Shown here one piece after another: positions 1 to 14,010 of a DNA stretch of 64,000 nt; position 1 is the first letter of the stretch, and each line of letters begins with the position of its first letter. The notes below the pieces were generated by a model. That model worked only from the letters and a program-made list of their open reading frames with translations. It ran no database searches and had not been told where the DNA came from. This DNA comes from Bugula neritina. Lineage: Eukaryota; Bryozoa; Gymnolaemata; Cheilostomatida; Bugulidae. The translations under genes were made by a program, and so were the position numbers. The stretch lies in NCBI GenBank assembly GCA_964035545.1, contig CAXIUT010000126.1, positions 74,501 to 138,500 on the forward strand, written 5' to 3'.

Positions 1-2310
1 TGTTACAGTGTATTTCAGTATGTTGCAGTATGTTTCAATATGTTACAGTGTATTTCAGTATTTTGCAGTATATTTCAGTGAGTTGCAGTGTATTTCAGTG
101 TGCTACAGCATATTTCAGTATGTTGCAAAATATTGCAATGTGTCGCAGTATGTTGCAGTATTTTTCAATGTGTTACAGTATATTTCAGTAGTTTACCATA
201 TATTTCGGTATGTTGCAGTATATTTCAATGTGTTGCAGTGTATATCAATATGTTACAGTGTATTTGAGCATGTTGTAGTATTTTGCAGTGTATTTCAGTA
301 TGTTACAGTGTATTTCAGTATGTTGCAGTATATTTCAATATGTTACAGTGTATTTCAGTATTTTGCAGTATATTTCAGTGAGCTGCAGTGTATTTCAGTG
401 TGCTACAGCATATTTCAGTATGTTACAGTATATTGCAATGTGTCGCAGTGTATTTCAGTATGTTGCAGTATTTTTCAAGGTGTTACAGTATATTTCAGTA
501 GTTTACCATATATTTCGGTATGTTGCAGTATATTTCAATGTGTTGCAGTGTATATCAATATGTTACAGTGTATTTGAGCATGTTGTAGTATTTTGCAGTG
601 TATTTCAGTGTGTTGCAGTGTATTTCAGTATTTTGCAGTATTTTTCAATGTGTTACAGTGTATTTCGGTATATTACCGTATATTTAAGTATGTCGCAGTA
701 TACTTCAGTATGTTGCCGTATGTTTCAGTGTGTTGCAGTATATTTCATTTAGTTGCAGTGTATTTCAATTTGTTCCAGTGTATGTCAGTATAATGCAGTA
801 TGTTGCAGTGTGTTTCAGTATGTTACAGTGTATTTCAGTATGTTGCAGTATCTTGCAGTACATTTCAGTATGTTTTAGTATGTAGCAGTGTATTTCAGTA
901 TGTTGCAGTATATTTCAGTATGTTGCAGTATATTTCAGTGTGTTACTGTTTTTTCCAGTATGTTACAACACATTTCCGTATATTAAACTATATTTCAGCG
1001 AGTTACAGTATATTTCAATGTGTTGCAGTGTATTGCAATATGTTACAGCGTATTTCGGTATGTTGCAGTGTGTTGCAGTGTAATTCAGTATATTACATTG
1101 TATTTCAGTGTGTTGCAGTTCATTTCAATATGTAGCAGGGTATTTCAGTATAGTGCAGTGTATTTCAGTATGCTACAGCATATTTCAGTATGTTGCAGTA
1201 TATTGCAATGTGTCGCAGTATATTTCAGTATGTTGCAGTACGTTGCAGTATGTTTCAATATGTTACGGTGTATTTCAGCATAATGCAGTATATTTCAGTG
1301 AGTTGCAGTGTATTTCAGTGTGCTACAGCATATTTCAGTATGTTACAGTATATTGCAATGTGTCGCAGTATATTTCAGTATGTTGCAGTATTTTTCAATG
1401 TGTTACAGTATATTTCATTAGTTTACCATATACGTCGGTGTGTTGCAGTATATTTCAATGTGTTGCAGTGTATTTCAATATGTTACAGTGTATTTCAGCA
1501 TGTTGTAGTTTTTTGCAGAATATTTCAGTGTGTTGCAGTGTACTTTAGTATTTTGCAGTATTTTTCATTGTGTTACAGTATATTTCGGTATATTACCGTA
1601 TATTTAGGTATGTTTCAGTATATTTCAATCTGTTGCAGTGTATTTCAATATGTTGTAGTATGTTGCAGTGTATTTCAGTATGTTACAGTGTATTTCAGTA
1701 TGTTGCAGTATATTTCAGTATGTTACAGTGTATTTCAGTATGTTGCAGTATATTTCAGTGTGTTACAGTGTATTTCAGTATGTTGTAGTATATTTCAGTG
1801 TGTTACAGTATATTTCAGTATGTTGCAGTATTTTTCAATGTGTTGCAGTGTATTTCAATATGTTACAGCGTATTTCAGTATGTTGCAGTGTATTTCAGTA
1901 TGTAGCAGGGTATTTCAGTATGTTGCAGTGCATTTCAGTATGCTACAGCATATTTCTGTATGTTGCAGTATATTGCAATGTGTCGCAGTATATTTCAGTA
2001 TGTTGCTGTATATTTCAATGTGTTACAGTATATTTCAGTAGTTTACCATACATTTCGGTACGTTGCAGTATATTTCAATGTGTTGCAGTGTATTTCAATA
2101 TGTTACAGTGTATTTCAGTATGTTGTAGTATTTTGCCGCGTATTTCAGTATGTTGCAGTATCTTGCAGTGTATTTCAGTATGTTGCAGTATTTTTCAATG
2201 TGTTACCGTATATTTCAGTATATTACCATATATTTAGGTATGTTGCAGTATATTTCAATGTGTTGCAGTGTATTTCAATATGTTCTAGTAATTTGTGGTG
2301 TATTTCAGTA
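1..2310 (+). repeat. 2,310-bp higher-order unit, copy 1 in segment A
   Basis: All landmark decamers recur 2,310 bp downstream, for example the tgttactgtt ttttccagta pair at 931 and 3241 and the tgtagcaggg at 1131 and 3441. The length is 231 decamers, an odd number, so the alternation of the two decamer classes must slip within the unit. The left edge is set by the window start, not by a real boundary. Confidence 0.9.
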
Positions 2311-4620
2311 TGTTACAGTGTATTTCAGTATGTTGCAGTATGTTTCAATATGTTACAGTGTATTTCAGTATTTTGCAGTATATTTCAGTGAGTTGCAGTG
2401 TATTTCAGTGTGCTACAGCATATTTCAGTATGTTGCAAAATATTGCAATGTGTCGCAGTATGTTGCAGTATTTTTCAATGTGTTACAGTATATTTCAGTA
2501 GTTTACCATATATTTCGGTATGTTGCAGTATATTTCAATGTGTTGCAGTGTATATCAATATGTTACAGTGTATTTGAGCATGTTGTAGTATTTTGCAGTG
2601 TATTTCAGAATGTTACAGTGTATTTCAGTATGTTGCAGTATGTTTCAATATGTTACAGTGTATTTCAGTATTTTGCAGTATATTCTAGTGAGTTGCAGTG
2701 TATTTCAGTGTGCTACAGCATATTTCAGTATGTTACAGTATATTGCAATGTGTCGCAGTGTATTTCAGTATGTTGCAGAATTTTTCAAGGTGTTACAGTA
2801 TATTTCAGTAGTTTACCATATATTTCGGTATGTTGCAGTATATTTCAATGTGTTGCAGTGTATATCAATATGTTACAGTGTATTTGAGCATGTTGTAGTA
2901 TTTTGCAGTGTATTTCAGTGTGTTGCAGTGTATTTCAGTATTTTGCAGTATTTTTCAATGTGTTACAGTGTATTTCGGTATATTACCGTATATTTAAGTA
3001 TGTCGCAGTATACTTCAGTATGTTGCCGTATGTTTCAGTGTGTTGCAGTATATTTCATTTAGTTGCAGTGTATTTCAATTTGTTCCAGTGTATGTCAGTA
3101 TAATGCAGTATGTTGCAGTGTGTTTCAGTATGTTACAGTGTATTTCAGTATGTTGCAGTATCTTGCAGTACATTTCAGTATGTTTTAGTATGTAGCAGTG
3201 TATTTCAGTATGTTGCAGTATATTTCAGTATGTTGCAGTATATTTCAGTGTGTTACTGTTTTTTCCAGTATGTTACAACACATTTCCGTATATTAAACTA
3301 TATTTCAGCGAGTTACAGTATATTTCAATGTGTTGCAGTGTATTGCAATATGTTACAGCGTATTTCGGTATGTTGCAGTGTGTTGCAGTGTAATTCAGTA
3401 TATTACATTGTATTTCAGTGTGTTGCAGTTCATTTCAATATGTAGCAGGGTATTTCAGTATAGTGCAGTGTATTTCAGTATGCTACAGCATATTTCAGTA
3501 TGTTGCAGTATATTGCAATGTGTCGCAGTATATTTCAGTATGTTGCAGTACGTTGCAGTATGTTTCAATATGTTACGGTGTATTTCAGCATGTTGCAGTA
3601 TATTTCAGTGAGTTGCAGTGTATTTCAGTGTGCTACAGCATATTTCAGTATGTTACAGTATATTGCAATGTGTCGCAGTATATTTCAGTATGTTGCAGTA
3701 TTTTTCAATGTGTTACAGTATATTTCATTAGTTCACCATCTACTTCGGTGTGTTGCAGTATATTTCAATGTGTTGCAGTGTATTTCAATATGTTACAGTG
3801 TATTTCAGCATGTTGTAGTTTTTTGCAGAATATTTCAGTGTGTTGCAGTGTACTTTAGTATTTTGCAGTATTTTTCAATGTGTTACAGTATATTTCGGTA
3901 TATTACCGTATATTTAGGTATGTTTCAGTATATTTCAATCTGTTGCAGTGTATTTCAATATGTTGTAGTATGTTGCAGTGTATTTCAGTATGTTACAGTG
4001 TATTTCAGTATGTTGCAGTATATTTCAGTATGTTACAGTGTATTTCAGTATGTTGCAGTATATTTCAGTGTGTTACAGTGTATTTCAGTATGTTGTAGTA
4101 TATTTCAGTGTGTTACAGTATATTTCAGTATGTTGCAGTATTTTTCAATGTGTTGCAGTGTATTTCAATATGTTACAGCGTATTTCAGTATGTTGCAGTG
4201 TATTTCAGTATGTAGCAGGGTATTTCAGTATGTTGCAGTGCATTTCAGTATGCTACAGCATATTTCGGTATGTTGCAGTATATTGCAATGTGTCGCAGTA
4301 TATTTCAGTATGTTGCTGTATATTTCAATGTGTTACAGTATATTTCAGTAGTTTATCATACATTTCGGTACGTTGCAGTATATTTCAATGTGTTGCAGTG
4401 TATTTCAATATGTTACAGTGTATTTCAGTATGTTGTAGTATTTTGCCGCGTATTTCAGTATGTTGCAGTATCTTGCAGTGTATTTCAGTATGTTGCAGTA
4501 TTTTTCAATGTGTTACCGTATATTTCAGTATATTACCATATATTTAGGTATGTTGCAGTATATTTCAATGTGTTGCAGTGTATTTCAATATGTTCTAGTA
4601 ATTTGTGGTGTATTTCAGTA
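2311..4620 (+). repeat. 2,310-bp higher-order unit, copy 2 in segment A
   Basis: Tandem partner of 1-2310. Copy-specific variants are tattctagtg (2681), gttcaccatc and tacttcggtg (3731-3750), and gtttatcata (4351). The same phase continues into 4621-4790 before diverging at tgttaccgta (4791). Confidence 0.9.
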
Positions 4621-4790
4621 TGTTACAGTGTATTTCAGTATGTTGCAGTATGTTTCAATATGTTACAGTGTATTTCAGTATTTTGCAGTATATTTCAGTG
4701 AGTTGCAGTGTATTTCAGTGTGCTACAGCATATTTCAGTATGTTGCAAAATATTGCAATGTGTCGCAGTATGTTGCAGTATTTTTCAATG
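4511..4790 (+). repeat. 280-bp tandem pair, first unit (segment A)
   Basis: Twenty-eight decamers from tgttaccgta (4511) to tttttcaatg (4790) repeat at once in 4791-5070. The pair differs at tgttctagta against tgttctagtt, tatttcagta against tatttcagca, and tgttgcaaaa against tgttgcagta. The same pair recurs in segment B at 13731-14290. Confidence 0.85.
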
Positions 4791-5070
4791 TGTTACCGTA
4801 TATTTCAGTATATTACCATATATTTAGGTATGTTGCAGTATATTTCAATGTGTTGCAGTGTATTTCAATATGTTCTAGTTATTTGTGGTGTATTTCAGTA
4901 TGTTACAGTGTATTTCAGCATGTTGCAGTATGTTTCAATATGTTACAGTGTATTTCAGTATTTTGCAGTATATTTCAGTGAGTTGCAGTGTATTTCAGTG
5001 TGCTACAGCATATTTCAGTATGTTGCAGTATATTGCAATGTGTCGCAGTATGTTGCAGTATTTTTCAATG
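4791..5070 (+). repeat. 280-bp tandem pair, second unit (segment A)
   Basis: Second unit of the pair that starts at 4511. Similarity runs about one decamer further, to tttttcaatg (5080), and then the array returns to another module at tgttacagta (5081). Confidence 0.85.
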
Positions 5071-7260
5071 TGTTACAGTATATTTCAGTAGTTTACCATA
5101 TATTTCGGTATGTTGCAGTATATTTCAATGTGTTGCAGTGTATATCAATATGTTACAGTGTATTTGAGCATGTTGTAGTATTTTGCAGTGTATTTCAGTA
5201 TGTTACAGTGTATTTCAGTATGTTGCAGTATGTTTCAATATGTTACAGTGTATTTCAGTATTTTGCAGTATATTTCAGTGAGTTGCAGTGTATTTCAGTG
5301 TGCTACAGCATATTTCAGTATGTTACAGTATATTGCAATGTGTCGCAGTGTATTTCAGTATGTTGCAGTATTTTTCAATGTGTTACAGTGTATTTCGGTA
5401 TATTACCGTATATTTAGGTATGTCGCAGTATATTTCAGTATGTTGCCGTATGTTTCAGTGTGTTGCAGTGTATTTCATTTAGTTGCAGTGTATTTCAATT
5501 TGTTCCAGTGTATGTCAGTATAATGCAGTATGTTGCAGTGTGTTTCAGTATGTTACAGTGTATTTCAGTATGTTGCAGTATCTTGCAGTACATTTCAGTA
5601 TGTTTTAGTATGTAGCAGTGTATTTCAGTATGTTGCAGTATATTTCAGTATGTTGCAGTATATTTCAGTGTGTTACTGTTTTTTCCAGTATGTTACAACA
5701 CATTTCCGTATATTAAACTATATTTCAGCGAGTTACAGTATATTTCAATGTGTTGCAGTGTATATCAATATGTTACAGTGTATTTGAGCATGTTGTAGTA
5801 TTTTGCAGTGTATTTCAGTTTGTTACAGTGTATTTCAGTAGGTTGCAGTATGTTGCAGTATGTTTCAATATGTTACAGTGTATTTCAGCATGTTGCAGTA
5901 TATTTCAGTGAGTTGCAGTGTATTTCAGTGTGCTACAGCATATTTCAGTATGTTACAGTATATTGCAATGTGTCGCAGTGTATATCAATATGTTACAGTG
6001 TATTTGAGCATGTTGTAGTATTTTGCAGTGTATTTCAGTATGTTGCAGTATCTTGCAGTGTATTTCAGTATGTTGCAGTATTTTTCAATGTGTTACCGTC
6101 TATTTCAGTATATTACCATATATTTAGGTATGTTGCAGTATATTTCAATGTGTTGCAGTGTATTTCAATATGTTCTAGTAATTTGCAGTGTGTTTCAGTA
6201 TGTTACAGTGTATTGCAGTATGTTGCAGTATGTTTCAATATGTTACAGTGTATTTCAGCATGTTGCAGTATATTTCAGTGAGTTGCAGTGTATTTCAGTG
6301 TGCTACAGCATATTTCAGTATGTTACAGTATATTGCAATGTGTCGCAGTGTATTTCAGTATGTTGCAGTATTTTTCAATGTGTTACAGTGTATTTCGGTA
6401 TATTACCGTATATTTAGGTATGTCGCAGTATATTTCAGTATGTTGCCGTATGTTTCAGTGTGTTGCAGTATATTTCATTTTGTTGCAGTGTATTTCAATT
6501 TGTTCCAGTGTATGTCAGTTTAATGCAGTATGTTGCAGTGTGTTTCAGTATGTTACAGTGTATTTCAGTATGTTGCAGTATCTTGCAGTACATTTCAGTA
6601 TGTTTTAGTATGTAGCAGTGTATTTCAGTATGTTGCAGTATATTTCAGTATGTTGCAGTATATTGCAATGTGTCGCAGTATATTTCAGTATGTTGCTGTA
6701 TATTTCAATGTGTTGCAGTATATTTCAGTATGTAGCAGTGTATTTCAGTATGTTGCAGTGTGTTGCAGTGTAATTCAGTATATTACATTGTATTTCAGTG
6801 TGTTGCAGTTCATTTCAGTATGTAGCAGGGTATTTCAGTATAGTGCAGTATATTTCAGTATGCTGCAGTATATTTCAGTGTGTTACTGTTTTTTCCAGTA
6901 TGTTACAACACATTTCCGTATATTACACTATATTTCAGCGAGTTACAGTATATTTCAATGTGTTGCAGTGTATTGCAATATGTTACAGCGTATTTCGGTA
7001 TGTTGCAGTGTGTTGCAGTGTAATTCAGTATATTACATTGTATTTCAGTGTGTAGCAGTTCATTTCAATATGTAGCAGGGTATTTCAGTATAGTGCAGTG
7101 TATTTCAGTATGCTACAGCATATTTCAGTTTGTTGCAGTATATTGCAATGTGTCGCAGTATATTTCAGTATGTTGCTGTATATTTCAATGTGTTGCAGTA
7201 TATTTCAGTATGTAGCAGTGTATTTCAGTATGTTGCAGTATATTTCAGTGAGTTGCAGTA

Positions 7261-7740
7261 AATTCCAGTGTGCTACAACATATTTCAGTGTGTTACAGTA
7301 TATTGCAATGTGTCTCAGTATATTTCAGTATGTTGCAGTATTGTTCAATGTGTTACAGTATATTTCAGTAGTTTACCATACATTTCAGGACGTCGCAGTA
7401 TATTTCAATGTGTTGCAGTGTATTTCAATATGTTACAGTGTATTTCAGTATGTTGTAGTATTATGCGGCGTATTTCAGTATGTGGCAGTATCTTGCAGTA
7501 TATTTCAGCATGTTGCAGTTATTTTCAATGTGTTACAGTATGTTTCAGTATATTACCGTATATTTAGGTATGTTGCAGTATATTTCAATGTGTTGCAGTG
7601 TATTTCAATATGTTCTAGTGTTTTGCAGTGTATTTCAGTTTGTTACAGTGTATTTCAGTATGTTGCAGTATGTTGCAGTATGTTTCAATATGTTACAGTG
7701 TATTTCAGCATGTTGCAGTATATTTCAGTGAGTTGCAGTA
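7261..7740 (+). repeat. 480-bp tandem pair, first unit (segment A)
   Basis: From aattccagtg (7261) to the next aattccagtg (7741). Compared base by base with 7741-8220 I see two internal substitutions: tgtctcagta (7311) against tgtcgcagta, and tgtggcagta (7481) against tgttgcagta. The last base also differs. This is among the most similar tandem neighbours in the window, so it is probably a recent duplication within the 9,220-bp segment. Confidence 0.92.
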
Positions 7741-8220
7741 AATTCCAGTGTGCTACAACATATTTCAGTGTGTTACAGTATATTGCAATGTGTCGCAGTA
7801 TATTTCAGTATGTTGCAGTATTGTTCAATGTGTTACAGTATATTTCAGTAGTTTACCATACATTTCAGGACGTCGCAGTATATTTCAATGTGTTGCAGTG
7901 TATTTCAATATGTTACAGTGTATTTCAGTATGTTGTAGTATTATGCGGCGTATTTCAGTATGTTGCAGTATCTTGCAGTATATTTCAGCATGTTGCAGTT
8001 ATTTTCAATGTGTTACAGTATGTTTCAGTATATTACCGTATATTTAGGTATGTTGCAGTATATTTCAATGTGTTGCAGTGTATTTCAATATGTTCTAGTG
8101 TTTTGCAGTGTATTTCAGTTTGTTACAGTGTATTTCAGTATGTTGCAGTATGTTGCAGTATGTTTCAATATGTTACAGTGTATTTCAGCATGTTGCAGTA
8201 TATTTCAGTGAGTTGCAGTG
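7741..8220 (+). repeat. 480-bp tandem pair, second unit (segment A)
   Basis: Second unit of the pair starting at 7261. It keeps the rare markers catttcagga cgtcgcagta (7861) and ttatgcggcg (7941). Confidence 0.92.
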
Positions 8221-9220
8221 TATTTCAGTGTGCTACAGCATATTTCAGTATGTTACAGTATATTGCAATGTGTCGCAGTATATTTCAGTAGGTTGCAGTA
8301 TTTTTCAATGTGTTACAGTATATTTCATTAGTTTACCATATATTTCGGTGTGTTGCAGTATATTTCAATGTGTTGCAGTGTATTTCAATATGTTACAGTG
8401 TATGTCAGCATGTTGTAGTTTTTTGCAGAATATTTCAGTGTGTTGCAGTGTACTTCAGTATTTTGCAGTATTTTTCAATGTGTTACAGTATATTTCGGTA
8501 TATTACCGTATATTTAGGTATGTTTCAGTATATTTCAATCTGTTGCAGTGTATTTCAATATGTTGTAGTATGTTGCAGTGTATTTCAGTATGTTACAGTG
8601 TATTTCAGTATGTTGCAGTATATTTCAGTATGTTACAGTGTATTTCAGTATGTTGCAGTATATTTCAGTGTGTTACAGTGTATTTCAGTATGTTGTAGTA
8701 TATTTCAGTGTGTCACAGTATATTTCAGTATGTTGCAGTATTTTTCAATGTGTTGCAGTGTGTTTCAATATGTTACAGCGTATTTCAGTATGTTGCAGTG
8801 TATTTCAGTATGTAGCAGGGTATTTCAGTATGTTGCAGTGCATTTCAGTATGCTACAGCATATTTCAGTATGTTGCAGTATATTGCAATGTGTCGCAGTA
8901 TATTTCAGTATGTTGCTGTATATTTCAATGTGTTACAGTATATTTCAGTAGTTTACCATACATTTCGGTACGTTGCAGTATATTTCAATGTGTTGCAGTG
9001 TATTTCAATATGTTACAGTGTATTTCAGTATGTTGTAGTATTTTGCCTCGTATTTCAGTAATTTGCAGTATCTTGCAGTGTATTTCAGTATGTTGCAGTA
9101 TTTTTCAATGTGTTACCGTATATTTCAGTATATTACCATATATTTAGGTATGTTGCAGTATATTTCAATGTGTTGCAGTGTATTTCAATATGTTCTAGTA
9201 ATTTGTGGTGTATTTCAGTA

Positions 9221-11530
9221 TGTTACAGTGTACTTCAGTATGTTGCAGTATGTTTCAATGTGTTACAGTGTATTTCAGTATTTTGCAGTATATTTCAGTG
9301 AGTTGCAGTGTATTTCAGTGTGCTACAGCATATTTCAGTATGTTGCAGTATATTGCAATGTGTCGCAGTATGTTGCAGTATTTTTCAATGTGTTACAGTA
9401 TATTTCAGTAGTTTACCATATATTTCGGTATGTTGCAGTATATTTCAATGTGTTGCAGTGTATATCAATATGTTACAGTGTATTTGAGCATGTTGTAGTA
9501 TTTTGCAGTGTATTTCAGTATGTTACAGTGTATTTCAGTATGTTGCAGTATGTTTCAATATGTTACAGTGTATTTCAGTATTTTGCAGTATATTTCAGTG
9601 AGTTGCAGTGTATTTCAGTGTGCTACAGCATATTTCAGTATGTTACAGTATATTGCAATGTGTCGCAGTGTATTTCAGTACGTTGCAGTATTTTTCAAGG
9701 TGTTACAGTATATTTCAGTAGTTTACCATATATTTCGGTATGTTGCAGTATATTTCAATGTGTTGCAGTGTATATCAATATGTTACAGTGTATTTGAGCA
9801 TGTTGTAGTATTTTGCAGTGTATTTCAGTGTGTTGCAGTGTATTTCAGTATTTTGCAGTATTTTTCAATGTGTTACAGTGTATTTCGGTATATTACCGTA
9901 TATTTAAGTATGTCGCAGTATACTTCAGTATGTTGCCGTATGTTTCAGTGTGTTGCAGTATATTTCATTTAGTTGCAGTGTATTTCAATTTGTTCCAGTG
10001 TATGTCAGTATAATGCAGTATGTTGCAGTGTGTTTCAGTATGTTACAGTGTATTTCAGTATGTTGCAGTATCTTGCAGTACATTTCAGTATGTTTTAGTA
10101 TGTAGCAGTGTATTTCAGTATGTTGCAGTATATTTCAGTATGTTGCAGTATATTTCAGTGTGTTACTGTTTTTTCCAGTATGTTACAACACATTTCCGTA
10201 TATTAAACTATATTTCAGCGAGTTACAGTATATTTCAATGTGTTGCAGTGTATTGCAATATGTTACAGCGTATTTCGGTATGTTGCAGTGTGTTGCAGTG
10301 TAATTCAGTATATTACATTGTATTTCAGTGTGTTGCAGTTCATTTCAATATGTAGCAGGGTATTTCAGTATAGTGCAGTGTATTTCAGTATGCTACAGCA
10401 TATTTCAGTATGTTGCAGTATATTGCAATGTGTCGCAGTATATTTCAGTATGTTGCAGTACGTTGCAGTATGTTTCAATATGTTACGGTGTATTTCAGCA
10501 TGTTGCAGTATATTTCAGTGAGTTGCAGTGTATTTCAGTGTGCTACAGCATATTTCAGTATGTTACAGTATATTGCAATGTGTCGCAGTATATTTCAGTA
10601 TGTTGCAGTATTTTTCAATGTGTTACAGTATATTTCATTAGTTTACCATATACGTCGGTGTGTTGCAGTATATTTCAATGTGTTGCAGTGTATTTCAATA
10701 TGTTACAGTGTATTTCAGCATGTTGTAGTTTTTTGCAGAATATTTCAGTGTGTTGCAGTGTACTTTAGTATTTTGCAGTATTTTTCATTGTGTTACAGTA
10801 TATTTCGGTATATTACCGTATATTTAGGTATGTTTCAGTATATTTCAATCTGTTGCAGTGTATTTCAATATGTTGTAGTATGTTGCAGTGTATTTCAGTA
10901 TGTTACAGTGTATTTCAGTATGTTGCAGTATATTTCAGTATGTTACAGTGTATTTCAGTATGTTGCAGTATATTTCAGTGTGTTACAGTGTATTTCAGTA
11001 TGTTGTAGTATATTTCAGTGTGTTACAGTATATTTCAGTATGTTGCAGTATTTTTCAATGTGTTGCAGTGTATTTCAATATGTTACAGCGTATTTCAGTA
11101 TGTTGCAGTGTATTTCAGTATGTAGCAGGGTATTTCAGTATGTTGCAGTGCATTTCAGTATGCTACAGCATATTTCTGTATGTTGCAGTATATTGCAATG
11201 TGTCGCAGTATATTTCAGTATGTTGCTGTATATTTCAATGTGTTACAGTATATTTCAGTAGTTTACCATACATTTCGGTACGTTGCAGTATATTTCAATG
11301 TGTTGCAGTGTATTTCAATATGTTACAGTGTATTTCAGTATGTTGTAGTATTTTGCCGCGTATTTCAGTATGTTGCAGTATCTTGCAGTGTATTTCAGTA
11401 TGTTGCAGTATTTTTCAATGTGTTACCGTATATTTCAGTATATTACCATATATTTAGGTATGTTGCAGTATATTTCAATGTGTTGCAGTGTATTTCAATA
11501 TGTTCTAGTAATTTGTGGTGTATTTCAGTA
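9221..11530 (+). repeat. 2,310-bp higher-order unit, copy 1 in segment B
   Basis: Counterpart of 1-2310 within the second 9,220-bp segment. It shares with it the tacgtcggtg variant (10651, as at 1431) and tatttctgta (11171, as at 1951), so the two 2,310-bp units already differed before the 9,220-bp segment was duplicated. Confidence 0.9.
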
Positions 11531-13840
11531 TGTTACAGTGTATTTCAGTATGTTGCAGTATGTTTCAATATGTTACAGTGTATTTCAGTATTTTGCAGTA
11601 TATTTCAGTGAGTTGCAGTGTATTTCAGTGTGCTACAGCATATTTCAGTATGTTGCAAAATATTGCAATGTGTCGCAGTATGTTGCAGTATTTTTCAATG
11701 TGTTACAGTATATTTCAGTAGTTTACCATATATTTCGGTATGTTGCAGTATATTTCAATGTGTTGCAGTGTATATCAATATGTTACAGTGTATTTGAGCA
11801 TGTTGTAGTATTTTGCAGTGTATTTCAGAATGTTACAGTGTATTTCAGTATGTTGCAGTATGTTTCAATATGTTACAGTGTATTTCAGTATTTTGCAGTA
11901 TATTCTAGTGAGTTGCAGTGTATTTCAGTGTGCTACAGCATATTTCAGTATGTTACAGTATATTGCAATGTGTCGCAGTGTATTTCAGTATGTTGCAGAA
12001 TTTTTCAAGGTGTTACAGTATATTTCAGTAGTTTACCATATATTTCGGTATGTTGCAGTATATTTCAATGTGTTGCAGTGTATATCAATATGTTACAGTG
12101 TATTTGAGCATGTTGTAGTATTTTGCAGTGTATTTCAGTGTGTTGCAGTGTATTTCAGTATTTTGCAGTATTTTTCAATGTGTTACAGTGTATTTCGGTA
12201 TATTACCGTATATTTAAGTATGTCGCAGTATACTTCAGTATGTTGCCGTATGTTTCAGTGTGTTGCAGTATATTTCATTTAGTTGCAGTGTATTTCAATT
12301 TGTTCCAGTGTATGTCAGTATAATGCAGTATGTTGCAGTGTGTTTCAGTATGTTACAGTGTATTTCAGTATGTTGCAGTATCTTGCAGTACATTTCAGTA
12401 TGTTTTAGTATGTAGCAGTGTATTTCAGTATGTTGCAGTATATTTCAGTATGTTGCAGTATATTTCAGTGTGTTACTGTTTTTTCCAGTATGTTACAACA
12501 CATTTCCGTATATTAAACTATATTTCAGCGAGTTACAGTATATTTCAATGTGTTGCAGTGTATTGCAATATGTTACAGCGTATTTCGGTATGTTGCAGTG
12601 TGTTGCAGTGTAATTCAGTATATTACATTGTATTTCAGTGTGTTGCAGTTCATTTCAATATGTAGCAGGGTATTTCAGTATAGTGCAGTGTATTTCAGTA
12701 TGCTACAGCATATTTCAGTATGTTGCAGTATATTGCAATGTGTCGCAGTATATTTCAGTATGTTGCAGTACGTTGCAGTATGTTTCAATATGTTACGGTG
12801 TATTTCAGCATGTTGCAGTATATTTCAGTGAGTTGCAGTGTATTTCAGTGTGCTACAGCATATTTCAGTATGTTACAGTATATTGCAATGTGTCGCAGTA
12901 TATTTCAGTATGTTGCAGTATTTTTCAATGTGTTACAGTATATTTCATTAGTTCACCATCTACTTCGGTGTGTTGCAGTATATTTCAATGTGTTGCAGTG
13001 TATTTCAATATGTTACAGTGTATTTCAGCATGTTGTAGTTTTTTGCAGAATATTTCAGTGTGTTGCAGTGTACTTTAGTATTTTGCAGTATTTTTCAATG
13101 TGTTACAGTATATTTCGGTATATTACCGTATATTTAGGTATGTTTCAGTATATTTCAATCTGTTGCAGTGTATTTCAATATGTTGTAGTATGTTGCAGTG
13201 TATTTCAGTATGTTACAGTGTATTTCAGTATGTTGCAGTATATTTCAGTATGTTACAGTGTATTTCAGTATGTTGCAGTATATTTCAGTGTGTTACAGTG
13301 TATTTCAGTATGTTGTAGTATATTTCAGTGTGTTACAGTATATTTCAGTATGTTGCAGTATTTTTCAATGTGTTGCAGTGTATTTCAATATGTTACAGCG
13401 TATTTCAGTATGTTGCAGTGTATTTCAGTATGTAGCAGGGTATTTCAGTATGTTGCAGTGCATTTCAGTATGCTACAGCATATTTCGGTATGTTGCAGTA
13501 TATTGCAATGTGTCGCAGTATATTTCAGTATGTTGCTGTATATTTCAATGTGTTACAGTATATTTCAGTAGTTTATCATACATTTCGGTACGTTGCAGTA
13601 TATTTCAATGTGTTGCAGTGTATTTCAATATGTTACAGTGTATTTCAGTATGTTGTAGTATTTTGCCGCGTATTTCAGTATGTTGCAGTATCTTGCAGTG
13701 TATTTCAGTATGTTGCAGTATTTTTCAATGTGTTACCGTATATTTCAGTATATTACCATATATTTAGGTATGTTGCAGTATATTTCAATGTGTTGCAGTG
13801 TATTTCAATATGTTCTAGTAATTTGTGGTGTATTTCAGTA
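11531..13840 (+). repeat. 2,310-bp higher-order unit, copy 2 in segment B
   Basis: Counterpart of 2311-4620. It carries the same private variants: tattctagtg at 11901, gttcaccatc at 12951 and gtttatcata at 13571. Confidence 0.9.
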
Positions 13841-14010
13841 TGTTACAGTGTATTTCAGTATGTTGCAGTATGTTTCAATATGTTACAGTGTATTTCAGTA
13901 TTTTGCAGTATATTTCAGTGAGTTGCAGTGTATTTCAGTGTGCTACAGCATATTTCAGTATGTTGCAAAATATTGCAATGTGTCGCAGTATGTTGCAGTA
14001 TTTTTCAATG
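13731..14010 (+). repeat. 280-bp tandem pair, first unit (segment B)
   Basis: Equivalent of 4511-4790 at the 9,220-bp offset. Confidence 0.85.

Larger units (their letters stand above)
1..9220 (+). repeat. 9,220-bp segmental duplication, copy A
   Basis: Every variant landmark in this segment recurs 9,220 bp later. Examples are the tattctagtg variant at 2681 and 11901, the gttcaccatc variant at 3731 and 12951, and the 480-bp pair at 7261 and 16481. Only scattered substitutions separate the copies: for instance taatgcagta at 1281 is tgttgcagta at 10501, and tgttgcaaaa at 121 is tgttgcagta at 9341. The window begins inside the array, so the true left edge is unknown. Confidence 0.93.
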
